Shown here: one piece after another, positions 1 to 8,266 of the stretch
Layout: each line of letters begins with the position of its first letter
Position numbering within the stretch: position 1 is the first letter of the stretch
Assembly: GCA_900557355.1 (NCBI GenBank)
Contig: USSR01000129.1
Location: 1 to 12,861, forward strand
Direction: 5' to 3'
DNA from: an uncultured Bacteroides sp.
Lineage (GTDB): Bacteria; Bacteroidota; Bacteroidia; Bacteroidales; Bacteroidaceae
Length of the DNA: 12,861 nucleotides
The notes under the pieces: model-generated
The model's input: only the letters and a program-made list of their open reading frames with translations
The model's database searches: none
What the model was told of the DNA's origin: nothing
Made by a program: the position numbers and the translations under genes

Positions 1-3000
1 TAAAATCTTTTCCTATTCCACAACTAAGAGGAACGGAAATATTAGCTATTTTGCAACAATCTTCTACTCGTCTATGGGTAGCAACAGAAGGTAAAGGACT
101 TTTCCGCATCAATCCACAGACATTAGCAACCAACATATATCGTAAAAGAGGAGAACATCAACTCAGTTCTGATTATGTACGTGTACTTGCCACTGATCAG
201 CAGAATCAATTATGGGTAGGAACTTTTACCGCGCTCAATATTTACAACGAAGAAAAAGATACTTTCACCACCTATGACCGAGATCTGCAAAAACAAACAA
301 GTTTATCACAAACCTCCGTTCGAAGTATCTTTATGGACTCTCAGGGAGGCATGTGGGTTGGCACTTACTTTGGAGGTCTGAACTACTATCACCCTCTCAA
401 AAGTTGTTTCCAAAACATACGATATATGTCTGAACGGAACTCGCTAAACGATAATGTAATCACATGCATCATAGAAGATAAACAAAAAGGGCTATGGATA
501 GGTACTAACGGCGGAGGAGTGAACCACTACAACAAAGAAACAAACACCTTTACCCATTACACTCAAAAAGAAGGATTAGGATCAAATGATATAAAAACAA
601 TCTATATAGACGAAACTAAAAATTTAGTTTATATTGGTACACATGCCGGAGGGATTAGTATCCTGCACCGCCATTCCAAACGCATTGAAACGTACAATTC
701 CAATATAAAACACGCATATTCCATAGTGCCAGCCAACAACGGAGACCTTTGGATAAGTACACTTGATTCTATTGTACGCTTTAATCCACATAAGAAGACA
801 TTCATAACTTATGCCACTGACCAAGACAAAAAGGCAATAAAGACGAATCATATTACTACTATTTTCCGCGACAGTGAACAGCGCTTGTGGCTCTGCGGTG
901 AAAAAGGGATTAGTACCTATATTGAAATCGGAGACGAGCTAAAGAGTATTTTATTATTGCCTGAAGGTTCTTCGGTCAATCATAATTTTATCAACAGTAT
1001 ATACGAATCTCACAATGGTCTTTTTTGGATAAGTACCCGAAGTGGTCTATACCGTTATGATATAAATAAGAAAGAATTCAAGCAATACACTACAGCCAAC
1101 GGACTTCCCAACAATATAGTGCACGGGGTTCTGGAAGACTCTTATGGAGAACTCTGGATAAGTACTAACAAAGGATTGAGTCGCTTCCAACCGCAAACAG
1201 AAAAAATCAGGAATTATACAGATAACGACGGATTGCAGAGTAACCAATTCACTAATAATTCTTTCTGCCATACTGAAAATGGAGAAATGTATTTCGGAGG
1301 AATTAACGGTATTACTACTTTTCATCCAGATCAATTAATGGATAACCCCTATACTCCACCGGTTGTCATCAAGCGATTACGACTTTTCAATAAAACAGTC
1401 CTTCCCGGTGACGATTCCGGTATACTACAAAAAAATATCAATATCACGGAAAGCATTACATTAACAGCTGCCCAATCAGTGTTTTCGCTGGAATTCGTTG
1501 TTTCAAATTATATTTCCGGCAATCATAACACATTTGCATACAAATTGGATGGATACGATAAAGAATGGTATTACTCAGATATTTTGCGTACAGCCTCCTA
1601 CTCAAATCTGCCACACGGCACTTATCGCTTTCTTGTCAAAGCGTCCAACAACAACGGAAAATGGAATGAGAAACCAACCGAACTGGAAATTATAATTCTA
1701 CCTGTATGGTATAAAACATGGTGGGCTATCTTACTATTGGGATTTGTTCTTATAATGATTTTCACTTTCATCTTTCGATATTTCTGGATGCGAAAAAATA
1801 TGAAGATGCAACTCCAAATGGAACGCATGGACAAAGAGAAACAAAAGGAAGTAAACGAAATGAAGCTACGTTTCTTTATCAACATCTCACACGAGTTACG
1901 TACTCCACTCACCCTAATCCTTGCTCCTCTACAAGAAATTATGGATAAGGTGAGCGACCGCTGGATACATAAACAGCTAGAACATATACAACGAAACACG
2001 AATCGATTGCTGCACCTAGTAAACCAACTAATGGATTACCGACGTGCTGAATTAGGCGTATTTAACCTTAAAGTTAAATACAATATTATTCACCAAACTA
2101 TTGAAGAGAGTTTTCTCTTTTACCAGAAAATGGCTCAATATAAAAAAATAGACTATAACTTCTACTCTGAAGTAGAAGGACAAAACATCCTCTGTGACCC
2201 CAGCTATCTGGAACTGATAACCAACAATCTGCTTTCCAATGCTTTTAAATACACTGGGGAAGGAAAAAGCATCATTATAACACTGAAAGAGGAGAATGAT
2301 ATGTTATTACTTCAGGTGAAAGACACTGGAAGTGGTATACCTAACGACAAACAAGAACGAATTTTTGAACGTTTCTACCAAGTAGATAACGAACATCTGG
2401 GCAGCGGTATTGGCTTATCCTTAGTACAGCGATTAGTAGATTTGCATCATGGAAGGATTGAACTGGAAAGCCAAGAGGGTGTTGGGAGTGTCTTTTCTGT
2501 ATTTTTACCAACAGACGAGTCTGTCTATAAACCTGAAGAAAAAGCCACAGAACAAGAAACTGAAGTTCATACAACCAACAATCAAGATATGTACATTACA
2601 GAGACAGGAGACATACAAGAAAAAGAAGACATAACTGAGACAAATAAAAATAATAAAGAAAGCATATTGATCGTGGAGGACAATATCGATATTCTACAAT
2701 ACTTGAGCGACGAGTTAGGTAAAAATTACCAAATCCTAAAAGCTCAAAATGGAGAAGAAGCAATAGCTATAATAAAAGAACAAGAAGTAGACCTTGTTTT
2801 GACCGATATAATGATGCCCGTCATGGATGGAATACAACTATGTAAACTCATTAAACAAAATTTGCGCACTTGCCATATCCTCGTCATTATTCTTTCTGCT
2901 AAGACTGATTTTAAAGAGCAATTGGAAGGTTTACAAGTAGGAGCAGATGACTATATCCCCAAACCGTTTTCGTTAGTTATGATTACGACTAAAATAAAGA

Positions 3001-3425
3001 ATTTATTCCGAACACGGCACCGCGCTATAGAATATTACTCCAAATCTTTAGAAATCGAGCCCGAAAAAATAGCACTCAACCCATTAGACGAAGATTTATT
3101 AAAAAAGGCGGTTGAAGTTATGGAAAAGCACATGGATGATGCCGAATTTACAACAGACGAATTCGCCCATGAGATGTGTATGAGTCGTTCCAACCTTCAC
3201 CTTAAAATGAAGGCATTGACTGGTGAATCGACCAATGAATTTATTCGCAAGATGCGATTCAATTATGCTTGCAAATTGCTAAAAGAAGGGAAATATACAG
3301 TGTCTGAAATTAGTAGCATGGTTGGTTACGTACCTTCCTACTTTGCTACAAGTTTCAAGAAATATTTTGGTTGCCTGCCATCAGAATATGGAAAAAACGG
3401 CAAAAGCAATCATAGCCAAACCTAA
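1..3425 (+). CDS. Hybrid two-component system sensor/regulator (HTCS), 5'-truncated
   Basis: One-protein sensor, kinase and transcription factor of the Bacteroides HTCS type. The frame is open from the first full codon at nt 3, so the real start lies upstream; the TTG at nt 51 is not a credible start. Ten Reg_prop beta-propeller repeats (LWVGT/LWIST-like) recur about every 120-141 nt from 72 to 1287. HTCS proteins usually carry about 14, so roughly 200 residues and the signal peptide are missing. A Y_Y_Y domain (about 1518-1700) and one membrane helix (about 1716-1790) follow. Next come HisKA with the phospho-acceptor His at nt 1890-1892 (FINISHELRTPL), HATPase_c with its N-box and DTGSGIP and GSGIGLSL glycine boxes (about 2190-2505), an acidic linker, a receiver domain with phospho-Asp at nt 2805-2807 (LTDIMMPVMDG) and Lys in KPF, and a C-terminal AraC-type double HTH (about 3110-3400). 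All key residues look intact. It most likely senses a periplasmic glycan fragment and activates the downstream genes. Confidence 0.95.
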   Translation, partial: KSFPIPQLRGTEILAILQQSSTRLWVATEGKGLFRINPQTLATNIYRKRGEHQLSSDYVRVLATDQQNQLWVGTFTALNIYNEEKDTFTTYDRDLQKQTSLSQTSVRSIFMDSQGGMWVGTYFGGLNYYHPLKSCFQNIRYMSERNSLNDNVITCIIEDKQKGLWIGTNGGGVNHYNKETNTFTHYTQKEGLGSNDIKTIYIDETKNLVYIGTHAGGISILHRHSKRIETYNSNIKHAYSIVPANNGDLWISTLDSIVRFNPHKKTFITYATDQDKKAIKTNHITTIFRDSEQRLWLCGEKGISTYIEIGDELKSILLLPEGSSVNHNFINSIYESHNGLFWISTRSGLYRYDINKKEFKQYTTANGLPNNIVHGVLEDSYGELWISTNKGLSRFQPQTEKIRNYTDNDGLQSNQFTNNSFCHTENGEMYFGGINGITTFHPDQLMDNPYTPPVVIKRLRLFNKTVLPGDDSGILQKNINITESITLTAAQSVFSLEFVVSNYISGNHNTFAYKLDGYDKEWYYSDILRTASYSNLPHGTYRFLVKASNNNGKWNEKPTELEIIILPVWYKTWWAILLLGFVLIMIFTFIFRYFWMRKNMKMQLQMERMDKEKQKEVNEMKLRFFINISHELRTPLTLILAPLQEIMDKVSDRWIHKQLEHIQRNTNRLLHLVNQLMDYRRAELGVFNLKVKYNIIHQTIEESFLFYQKMAQYKKIDYNFYSEVEGQNILCDPSYLELITNNLLSNAFKYTGEGKSIIITLKEENDMLLLQVKDTGSGIPNDKQERIFERFYQVDNEHLGSGIGLSLVQRLVDLHHGRIELESQEGVGSVFSVFLPTDESVYKPEEKATEQETEVHTTNNQDMYITETGDIQEKEDITETNKNNKESILIVEDNIDILQYLSDELGKNYQILKAQNGEEAIAIIKEQEVDLVLTDIMMPVMDGIQLCKLIKQNLRTCHILVIILSAKTDFKEQLEGLQVGADDYIPKPFSLVMITTKIKNLFRTRHRAIEYYSKSLEIEPEKIALNPLDEDLLKKAVEVMEKHMDDAEFTTDEFAHEMCMSRSNLHLKMKALTGESTNEFIRKMRFNYACKLLKEGKYTVSEISSMVGYVPSYFATSFKKYFGCLPSEYGKNGKSNHSQT

Positions 3426-3456
3426 AAAAGAAATTGAAAATCCACTTCATATTTCC

Positions 3457-3488
3457 ACTTAAATAGCCTGTAAACAGGCTATTTAAGT
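3457..3488 (+). terminator. Perfect 14-bp inverted repeat after the HTCS gene, probable terminator
   Basis: ACTTAAATAGCCTG (3457-3470) and its exact reverse complement CAGGCTATTTAAGT (3475-3488) enclose a TAAA loop, starting 31 nt after the HTCS stop codon. The position suits termination of the regulator transcript. No clean U-tract follows on the + strand (ATATATTACAC), so it is not a textbook intrinsic terminator. It may act in both directions or mainly protect the 3' end. Confidence 0.6.
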
Positions 3489-3497
3489 ATATATTAC

Positions 3498-3574
3498 ACA
3501 AAAACGAAAGCTACTTCAACAAAAATAAAAGCATTCTATACAATACCTCAAGTCGTTTCTACAAGAGCAAAGCG
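3498..3574 (+). promoter_or_regulatory. 21-bp-phased degenerate repeat array, candidate activator-binding region
   Basis: ACAA occurs at 3498, 3519, 3540 and 3561, exactly 21 bp apart. The first two units match at 12 of 14 positions (ACAAAAACGAAAGC and ACAAAAATAAAAGC). The third and fourth are weaker but keep ACAA, an A at position 6 and an A at position 11, and three of four units share a C at position 8. A 21-bp step is about two helical turns, which would place units on one DNA face. The last unit ends about 20 bp before the candidate -7 box, where the -33 element would lie. Binding by the HTCS AraC domain is an inference. The region is A-rich, so chance is not excluded. Confidence 0.35.
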
Positions 3575-3593
3575 AATATAAAAAAACAACCCC

Positions 3594-3602
3594 TACCTTT
3601 AC
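3594..3602 (+). promoter_or_regulatory. Candidate Bacteroides -7 promoter box for the PUL operon
   Basis: TACCTTTAC closely matches the Bacteroides primary sigma -7 consensus TAnnTTTGC, with one deviation (A for G), and sits about 60 nt upstream of the fucosidase start. No TTG/TTTG -33 element lies at the expected distance; the last unit of the phased repeats is there instead. This fits an activator-dependent promoter. Transcription would start near 3609, giving a leader of about 54 nt. Confidence 0.5.
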
Positions 3603-3624
3603 ATCAAACAAAAAAGCAGGAATA

Positions 3625-3654
3625 ATGAAAAACATTAATAATAACTCCATTTAA
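3625..3654 (+). other. Short leader reading frame (9 codons) upstream of the fucosidase gene
   Basis: ATG at 3625 opens the frame MKNINNNSI, closed by TAA at 3652-3654, which ends 8 nt before the fucosidase ATG. It falls within the inferred 5' leader. Whether it is translated, for example for translational coupling, cannot be told from the sequence; a chance frame in AT-rich DNA is quite possible. Confidence 0.2.
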
Positions 3655-3662
3655 ACGAGACA

Positions 3663-5069
3663 ATGAAAAAACTATTAACCTTATTAACCGGGATCAGTTT
3701 ATCACTTATTGTGAATGGTCAAAACAATTTGGTCACTAAAGAGCAAACTTTTATTCACGAAACCTCCAAAGAATACGAATGGCCCACAGATCCATCCGTA
3801 TTAGAGAAGATAGAAAAGTGGCAAGATGCAAAATTTGGCATTATGTTTCATTGGGGAATATATTCAGTTCCCGGCATTGCAGAATCATGGGCATTGTGTT
3901 CAGAAGACCGATGGTTTACAGATCGTCGCAGAGAAGCACTTCCGGGAAGTACCTATTGTGAATTTAAGAAATGGTATTGGGGATTATCCGAATCCTTCAA
4001 ACCAAGCCGTTTTGAGCCAACCGAATGGGCTACATTTATGAAGAAAGTAGGATTCAGATATCTGATATTCACTACCAAACATCATGACGGTTTCTGTATG
4101 TTCGACTCCAAATATACAGATTATACCGTTACCAAAGGGCCGTATAAGAAAGGAAAATACAGCAATATTACCTACCATGTCTTTGAAGCTTTTCGCAAAT
4201 CAGACTTCATGATTGGAGCTTATTTCTCAAAACCGGACTGGCACAATGAAAATTATTGGGATCCGTTTTTTGCAACCCCTACGCGCAATCCCAATTACGA
4301 CCTTAAGAAATACCCTGAAAAATGGGCTAAATATCAAGAATATACTGCCAATCAGATTGATGAGTTAATGTCTGACTACGGTAAAATCGATATTCTTTGG
4401 CTAGACGGCGGATGGGTAAGAAAACCTCAACAAGATATTAAGTTAGATGAAATAATACAGAATGCCCGCAAAAAACAACCCGGATTAATTACTGTTGACA
4501 GAACCATTCCCGGTAGAAATGAGAATTACCAAACTCCAGAACAAGCAATTCCGCAAGAACAGCAGAATTTCCCATGGGAAAGTTGCATAACATTCAGTAA
4601 TACCTGGGGATGGAATCCTAATCCAAAATACAAAACTTCAGAATGGGTAATAAACACTCTGGCAGAAGTGGTTGCCAAAGGGGGATGCCTTCTATTGAAT
4701 GTAGGTCCTGATGGAGAAGGCAATATCGATGACATCGTATACCAACGCTTAGAAAAAGTTGGCGAATGGCTCCATAAGAATGGTACAGCCATCTATGATA
4801 CACGTACAACACCTAACTATCATTTCGGGAACACCTGGTTTACAGCCAATAAAAACGGAAAAACGTTATATGCAATTTACGCACTCCCTGAAAATGAAAA
4901 ACTCCCCGCATACATCGAATGGGAAGGCAATATCCCCACCGGTAAAATCACGCTGCTGCAAAACGGAAAGCAGATGAAATATACCTGTAGAAACGGAAAA
5001 ACAAGAATCACTCTACCCAAAGGAATAAAAGAAGAATCCTTGGTTTTCCGTTTCAATAAGGCACAATAA
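3663..5069 (+). CDS. Exported GH29-family alpha-L-fucosidase
   Basis: Predicted retaining exo-enzyme removing terminal alpha-L-fucose from oligosaccharides; 468 residues, within the usual GH29 range. An N-terminal signal peptide (MKKLLTLLTGISLSLIVNG, likely cut before Gln20) has no lipobox, so the enzyme should be periplasmic. The catalytic barrel shows GH29 landmarks: KFGIMFHWGIYSVP near residue 55, TTKHHDGFCMFDSK near 140, and ILWLDGGW, in which Asp248 is the expected nucleophile. Later, TPEQ.IP and FPWESC give Glu306, 58 residues after the nucleophile, as a candidate acid/base by motif and spacing (not by alignment). LLLNVGPDGEG and a short C-terminal beta-sandwich complete it. The ATG is chosen because the signal peptide starts there. 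It is the first gene after the candidate promoter, and only 45 nt separate it from susC, so co-transcription is likely. The exact linkage cleaved is unknown; other exo-activities occur in GH29-like proteins. Confidence 0.88.
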   Translation: MKKLLTLLTGISLSLIVNGQNNLVTKEQTFIHETSKEYEWPTDPSVLEKIEKWQDAKFGIMFHWGIYSVPGIAESWALCSEDRWFTDRRREALPGSTYCEFKKWYWGLSESFKPSRFEPTEWATFMKKVGFRYLIFTTKHHDGFCMFDSKYTDYTVTKGPYKKGKYSNITYHVFEAFRKSDFMIGAYFSKPDWHNENYWDPFFATPTRNPNYDLKKYPEKWAKYQEYTANQIDELMSDYGKIDILWLDGGWVRKPQQDIKLDEIIQNARKKQPGLITVDRTIPGRNENYQTPEQAIPQEQQNFPWESCITFSNTWGWNPNPKYKTSEWVINTLAEVVAKGGCLLLNVGPDGEGNIDDIVYQRLEKVGEWLHKNGTAIYDTRTTPNYHFGNTWFTANKNGKTLYAIYALPENEKLPAYIEWEGNIPTGKITLLQNGKQMKYTCRNGKTRITLPKGIKEESLVFRFNKAQ

Positions 5070-5114
5070 GAAATAACACTAATTTCTAATACATAAACTA
5101 ACACTAAAAAAATT

Positions 5115-8100
5115 ATGAACAAGAGAAGATTTTACACAAAACGAATGCTCATGCTTTCGTTACTAACTTGCGCTTGTTGCCTCCCAGGACAAACTAAGGC
5201 AAATGATGTGTCAGCAGCATTAACAGAGCGGAACTCTATTGAGAATATCTTGCAAAACAGAAGAATCTCAGGTGTTGTAAAAGACAGTCAAGGCCCTATA
5301 ACCGGTGCCAATGTTTCTATCAAAGGGACGACAATTGGAGCTATTACCGACATAAATGGCAAATTTAGTTTTGATGCACCTCAAAAAGGAGTTCTCGTCA
5401 TTTCATTCATCGGATATATTACACAAGAAATATCTGTAGAAGGGAAAAATGAAATCTCTGTCATTTTAAAAGAAGATACAGAAATACTGGATGAGGTAGT
5501 CGTAACAGGATATATTGCACAGAAGAAGGTGAACTTAACCGGTGCCATATCTTCCGTTAATGGTGAAGAATTGACTAAAATCACAGCAACCAGTTCCGCA
5601 CAAGCATTACAAGGGAAACTACCAGGTGTACAAATCACAGCAGGAGATGGTGCTCCCGGATCTGCATCCAACATCCAAGTGCGAGGTATAGGCTCAGTCA
5701 TGTCAGGAACACAACCATTGGTTATCGTTGATGGCTTTGAGGGAACATTAGACAACATTGCCATGAGGGATATCGAAACCATTTCCGTACTGAAAGATGC
5801 GGCATCAGCAGCTATTTACGGTTCAAAAGCCGCCAATGGCGTTATCCTCATCACCACTAAAAGGGGGAAAACAGGAGCTATGCAGGTAGAAGTTTCCGCT
5901 GAATATGGATGGCAAAGCGTTTCTCACATGCCAGATGTGCTGAATGCTACAGAAATGGCAATAAAACAGAACGAAGAAGCCGCATGGAGCAATCAGACTC
6001 TGCCCTGGAGTGGCAATCATGCGCCTGAGACCCTCGGCAAAGGATTCAACTGGTGGGATTATGCTTATAAGAATGATGCTCCCATACAAAACTACTATCT
6101 TTCCATGAAAGGCGGTACCGAGAAGGCAAAATATGCTATTTCAGCCGGATATATCAAGCAAGAAGGGGTCATCCACCTGACAGATTATGACCGTTTTAAT
6201 TTCCGTTCAAATTTTGATTATGCCTTCAACAAGAAATTTAAAATAGGAGTCAATATAGAAGCCAGTATCGCCAATACTGATAGCCGTGAGGATATCTATC
6301 ATTATTCTAAAAACGCTTTACTCATGCATCCAAGCGTTCCACAATATATGCCTGATGGTTCATACGGACTTCCACTTCGTAGTCTCTCCGGACAGTATGA
6401 TGCAGGGCAGGCTATGCCTTTGTCCATGATGTACCTCAGCGACCCAAACTACGTAAGACTGATTGAAGGTAACACCTTTACCACTCGAGCAAACTTTTTC
6501 CTGGAATGGGAAATCCTCAAAGGACTGAAATTTAAATCTGTTTATAATCAACAGTATATATGGAGCAAAAAGAACTATTGGAAATCCAGTTATACAGTGT
6601 ATGATTATGAAACTCCTGAAAGCATTTATGACACAGAAGCTAATGCTGAAGCTATCAGCAACTATTCAGATAGTCAGAAATGGGAGATACAAGAGTTGTT
6701 TACTTACAACAGAATATTTGCAAAAAAGCATACTTTAGGAGTACTTGCCGGATTTACAGCGGAGAAAGCTAAATCAGGGAATCTTTCCGGTAAGAAAACA
6801 GGCTTTCCCGGTAATGAGTTGCGTGTAATTGATGCAGGTAACACCATTGATTATTTAAATGGCAGTATGGCAGAAAATTCCGTAGTTTCTCTTTTCGGAC
6901 AAGTGAATTATGACTATATGGGTAAATATCTCTTCCAGGCCAATATCCGAAGAGATGGTTCGTCAGTATTTGCACCGGGCAACCAATGGGGTACATTCCC
7001 TTCTGTATCAATCGGGTGGCGCATCAGTGAGGAAGAGTTCATGAAAAAGATTTCCTGGCTGAACAATTTAAAGCTAAGAATAGGCTATGGTACTTTGGGA
7101 AATGCCAATATCAAGTCATTTGCATGGGTAAGTAGTTACAAACTGACCGACCGTTATCCTTTAGGAGCCCCTAATGCGATATATCCGGCTTATTACCAGA
7201 CAGACATGAGCAATAAGGATATCAAATGGGAAAGTACTACCACTACCAATGTAGGTATTGATGCAACAGTATTGGACAACAGGCTGAATTTTACATTTGA
7301 CTGGTATGACAAACGTACAAATGATATGTTGTTTACCGCTACCATTCCTTATTCTACAGGATATTTAAATGGCCCCGTCATTAATGTCGGTGAGGTGATG
7401 AATCGCGGATGGGAAATCAGTGCAAGTTGGAACGACAATATTAAAAAATTCCATTATGGCATATCCATCAACCTTGCACACAATAAAAATGAAGTGACAA
7501 ATATGGGAGGGGTAGCTCCATTCCAAATAGAAAATGACCTTTGGATTAAAGAAGGATATCCTATCAATTCTTATTTTGGCTATAAGACAATAGGCATTTA
7601 TCAAAACTGGGATGAAGTCAATAACAGCGTAAAACCGAATGGTGACATTCGTCCGGGTAACTATATCATCCAAAATACCAACGGAGATGACAAAATAGAT
7701 ACAGAAGATAAAACCTTCCTTGGTAGCCGTGACCCCAAATTAGTATATGGAATTAATCTAACGGCAGAATGGCAAGGTATCGACCTTTCTATAGCCACGA
7801 GTGGAGAATCAAAAAAATGTCTCTACTATGATAACAGCTATGGCGGAATAAGCCCCAGGTTCTGCAATATTTATAAAGAATATTTCGACAATCGTACTAT
7901 TGTTGGCGAAGATGGCAATGTAACTGTTTCCGGTAAATATCCTGCAATGGCAGGGCTCGGTACCAATGCCCCGGAAGGTCATAAAAAAGTAATGCAGAAT
8001 ACCAGTTTCTTCCGTATAAAGAATATTCAGATAGGTTATACTTTACCCCAAAGTTTCACACAGAAGATGAGGATTAGTAACCTGCGCATTTTCTTCAATG

Positions 8101-8231
8101 CGGTAAACCCCTTCTTGTTTACAAAATACGTAGGATTCGACCCGGAAACCACCAGTACCCAACAGGATGGCACTGTGAGATACTATCCGGTAAGTAAATC
8201 TGTATCAATGGGACTTTCATTGAAATTTTAA
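5115..8231 (+). CDS. SusC/RagA-family TonB-dependent outer membrane transporter
   Basis: Outer-membrane barrel that imports oligosaccharides with TonB energy, working with the SusD-like lipoprotein encoded next. 1038 residues, normal for SusC. A signal peptide covers about residues 1-29 (cut after TKA). It is followed by a CarboxypepD_reg-like domain at about 51-118, starting ISGVVKDSQGPITGANV. The SusC-signature TonB box region DEVVVTGY lies at 126-133, the plug runs to about 252 (LQGKLPGV, IQVRGIGS, LVIVDGF, KDAASAAIYG, NGVILITTKRG), and then the 22-strand-type barrel, ending with aromatic Phe1038 (SVSMGLSLKF). No STN domain is present, which fits control by an HTCS rather than an ECF-sigma/anti-sigma pair. 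It is separated from the fucosidase by 45 nt and from susD by 35 nt, with no promoter or terminator seen in either gap, so these genes form an operon. The imported glycan cannot be read from the sequence. Confidence 0.96.
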   Translation: MNKRRFYTKRMLMLSLLTCACCLPGQTKANDVSAALTERNSIENILQNRRISGVVKDSQGPITGANVSIKGTTIGAITDINGKFSFDAPQKGVLVISFIGYITQEISVEGKNEISVILKEDTEILDEVVVTGYIAQKKVNLTGAISSVNGEELTKITATSSAQALQGKLPGVQITAGDGAPGSASNIQVRGIGSVMSGTQPLVIVDGFEGTLDNIAMRDIETISVLKDAASAAIYGSKAANGVILITTKRGKTGAMQVEVSAEYGWQSVSHMPDVLNATEMAIKQNEEAAWSNQTLPWSGNHAPETLGKGFNWWDYAYKNDAPIQNYYLSMKGGTEKAKYAISAGYIKQEGVIHLTDYDRFNFRSNFDYAFNKKFKIGVNIEASIANTDSREDIYHYSKNALLMHPSVPQYMPDGSYGLPLRSLSGQYDAGQAMPLSMMYLSDPNYVRLIEGNTFTTRANFFLEWEILKGLKFKSVYNQQYIWSKKNYWKSSYTVYDYETPESIYDTEANAEAISNYSDSQKWEIQELFTYNRIFAKKHTLGVLAGFTAEKAKSGNLSGKKTGFPGNELRVIDAGNTIDYLNGSMAENSVVSLFGQVNYDYMGKYLFQANIRRDGSSVFAPGNQWGTFPSVSIGWRISEEEFMKKISWLNNLKLRIGYGTLGNANIKSFAWVSSYKLTDRYPLGAPNAIYPAYYQTDMSNKDIKWESTTTTNVGIDATVLDNRLNFTFDWYDKRTNDMLFTATIPYSTGYLNGPVINVGEVMNRGWEISASWNDNIKKFHYGISINLAHNKNEVTNMGGVAPFQIENDLWIKEGYPINSYFGYKTIGIYQNWDEVNNSVKPNGDIRPGNYIIQNTNGDDKIDTEDKTFLGSRDPKLVYGINLTAEWQGIDLSIATSGESKKCLYYDNSYGGISPRFCNIYKEYFDNRTIVGEDGNVTVSGKYPAMAGLGTNAPEGHKKVMQNTSFFRIKNIQIGYTLPQSFTQKMRISNLRIFFNAVNPFLFTKYVGFDPETTSTQQDGTVRYYPVSKSVSMGLSLKF

Positions 8232-8266
8232 TGTAAATCATCTCCAAACATAAAACATAGAGAAAT

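Noticed and set aside
51..53. TTG as start codon of the HTCS gene
   Set aside because: The frame is open upstream to the window edge and starts in the middle of a propeller repeat with no signal peptide, so the gene is simply truncated by the window.
750..1165. Repeated TGGATAAGTAC words in the HTCS gene
   Set aside because: They encode the recurring LWIST core of the beta-propeller repeats and need no other explanation.
1622..1999. Minus-strand open frame of 125 codons inside the HTCS gene
   Set aside because: It lies fully opposite conserved membrane-helix and kinase codons, has no recognisable domain and looks like a shadow frame.
5360..5385. Minus-strand TAAATTTGC as a promoter for an antisense RNA to the 5' part of susC
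   Set aside because: The -7 box matches, but the nearest TTTG-like upstream element is only 14 bp away instead of about 19-21. Antisense RNAs at susC are known in Bacteroides, but the evidence here is too weak to call one.
5381..5782. Minus-strand open frame of 133 codons inside susC
   Set aside because: It is antisense to the conserved carboxypeptidase-like and plug regions, with no recognisable domain or promoter.
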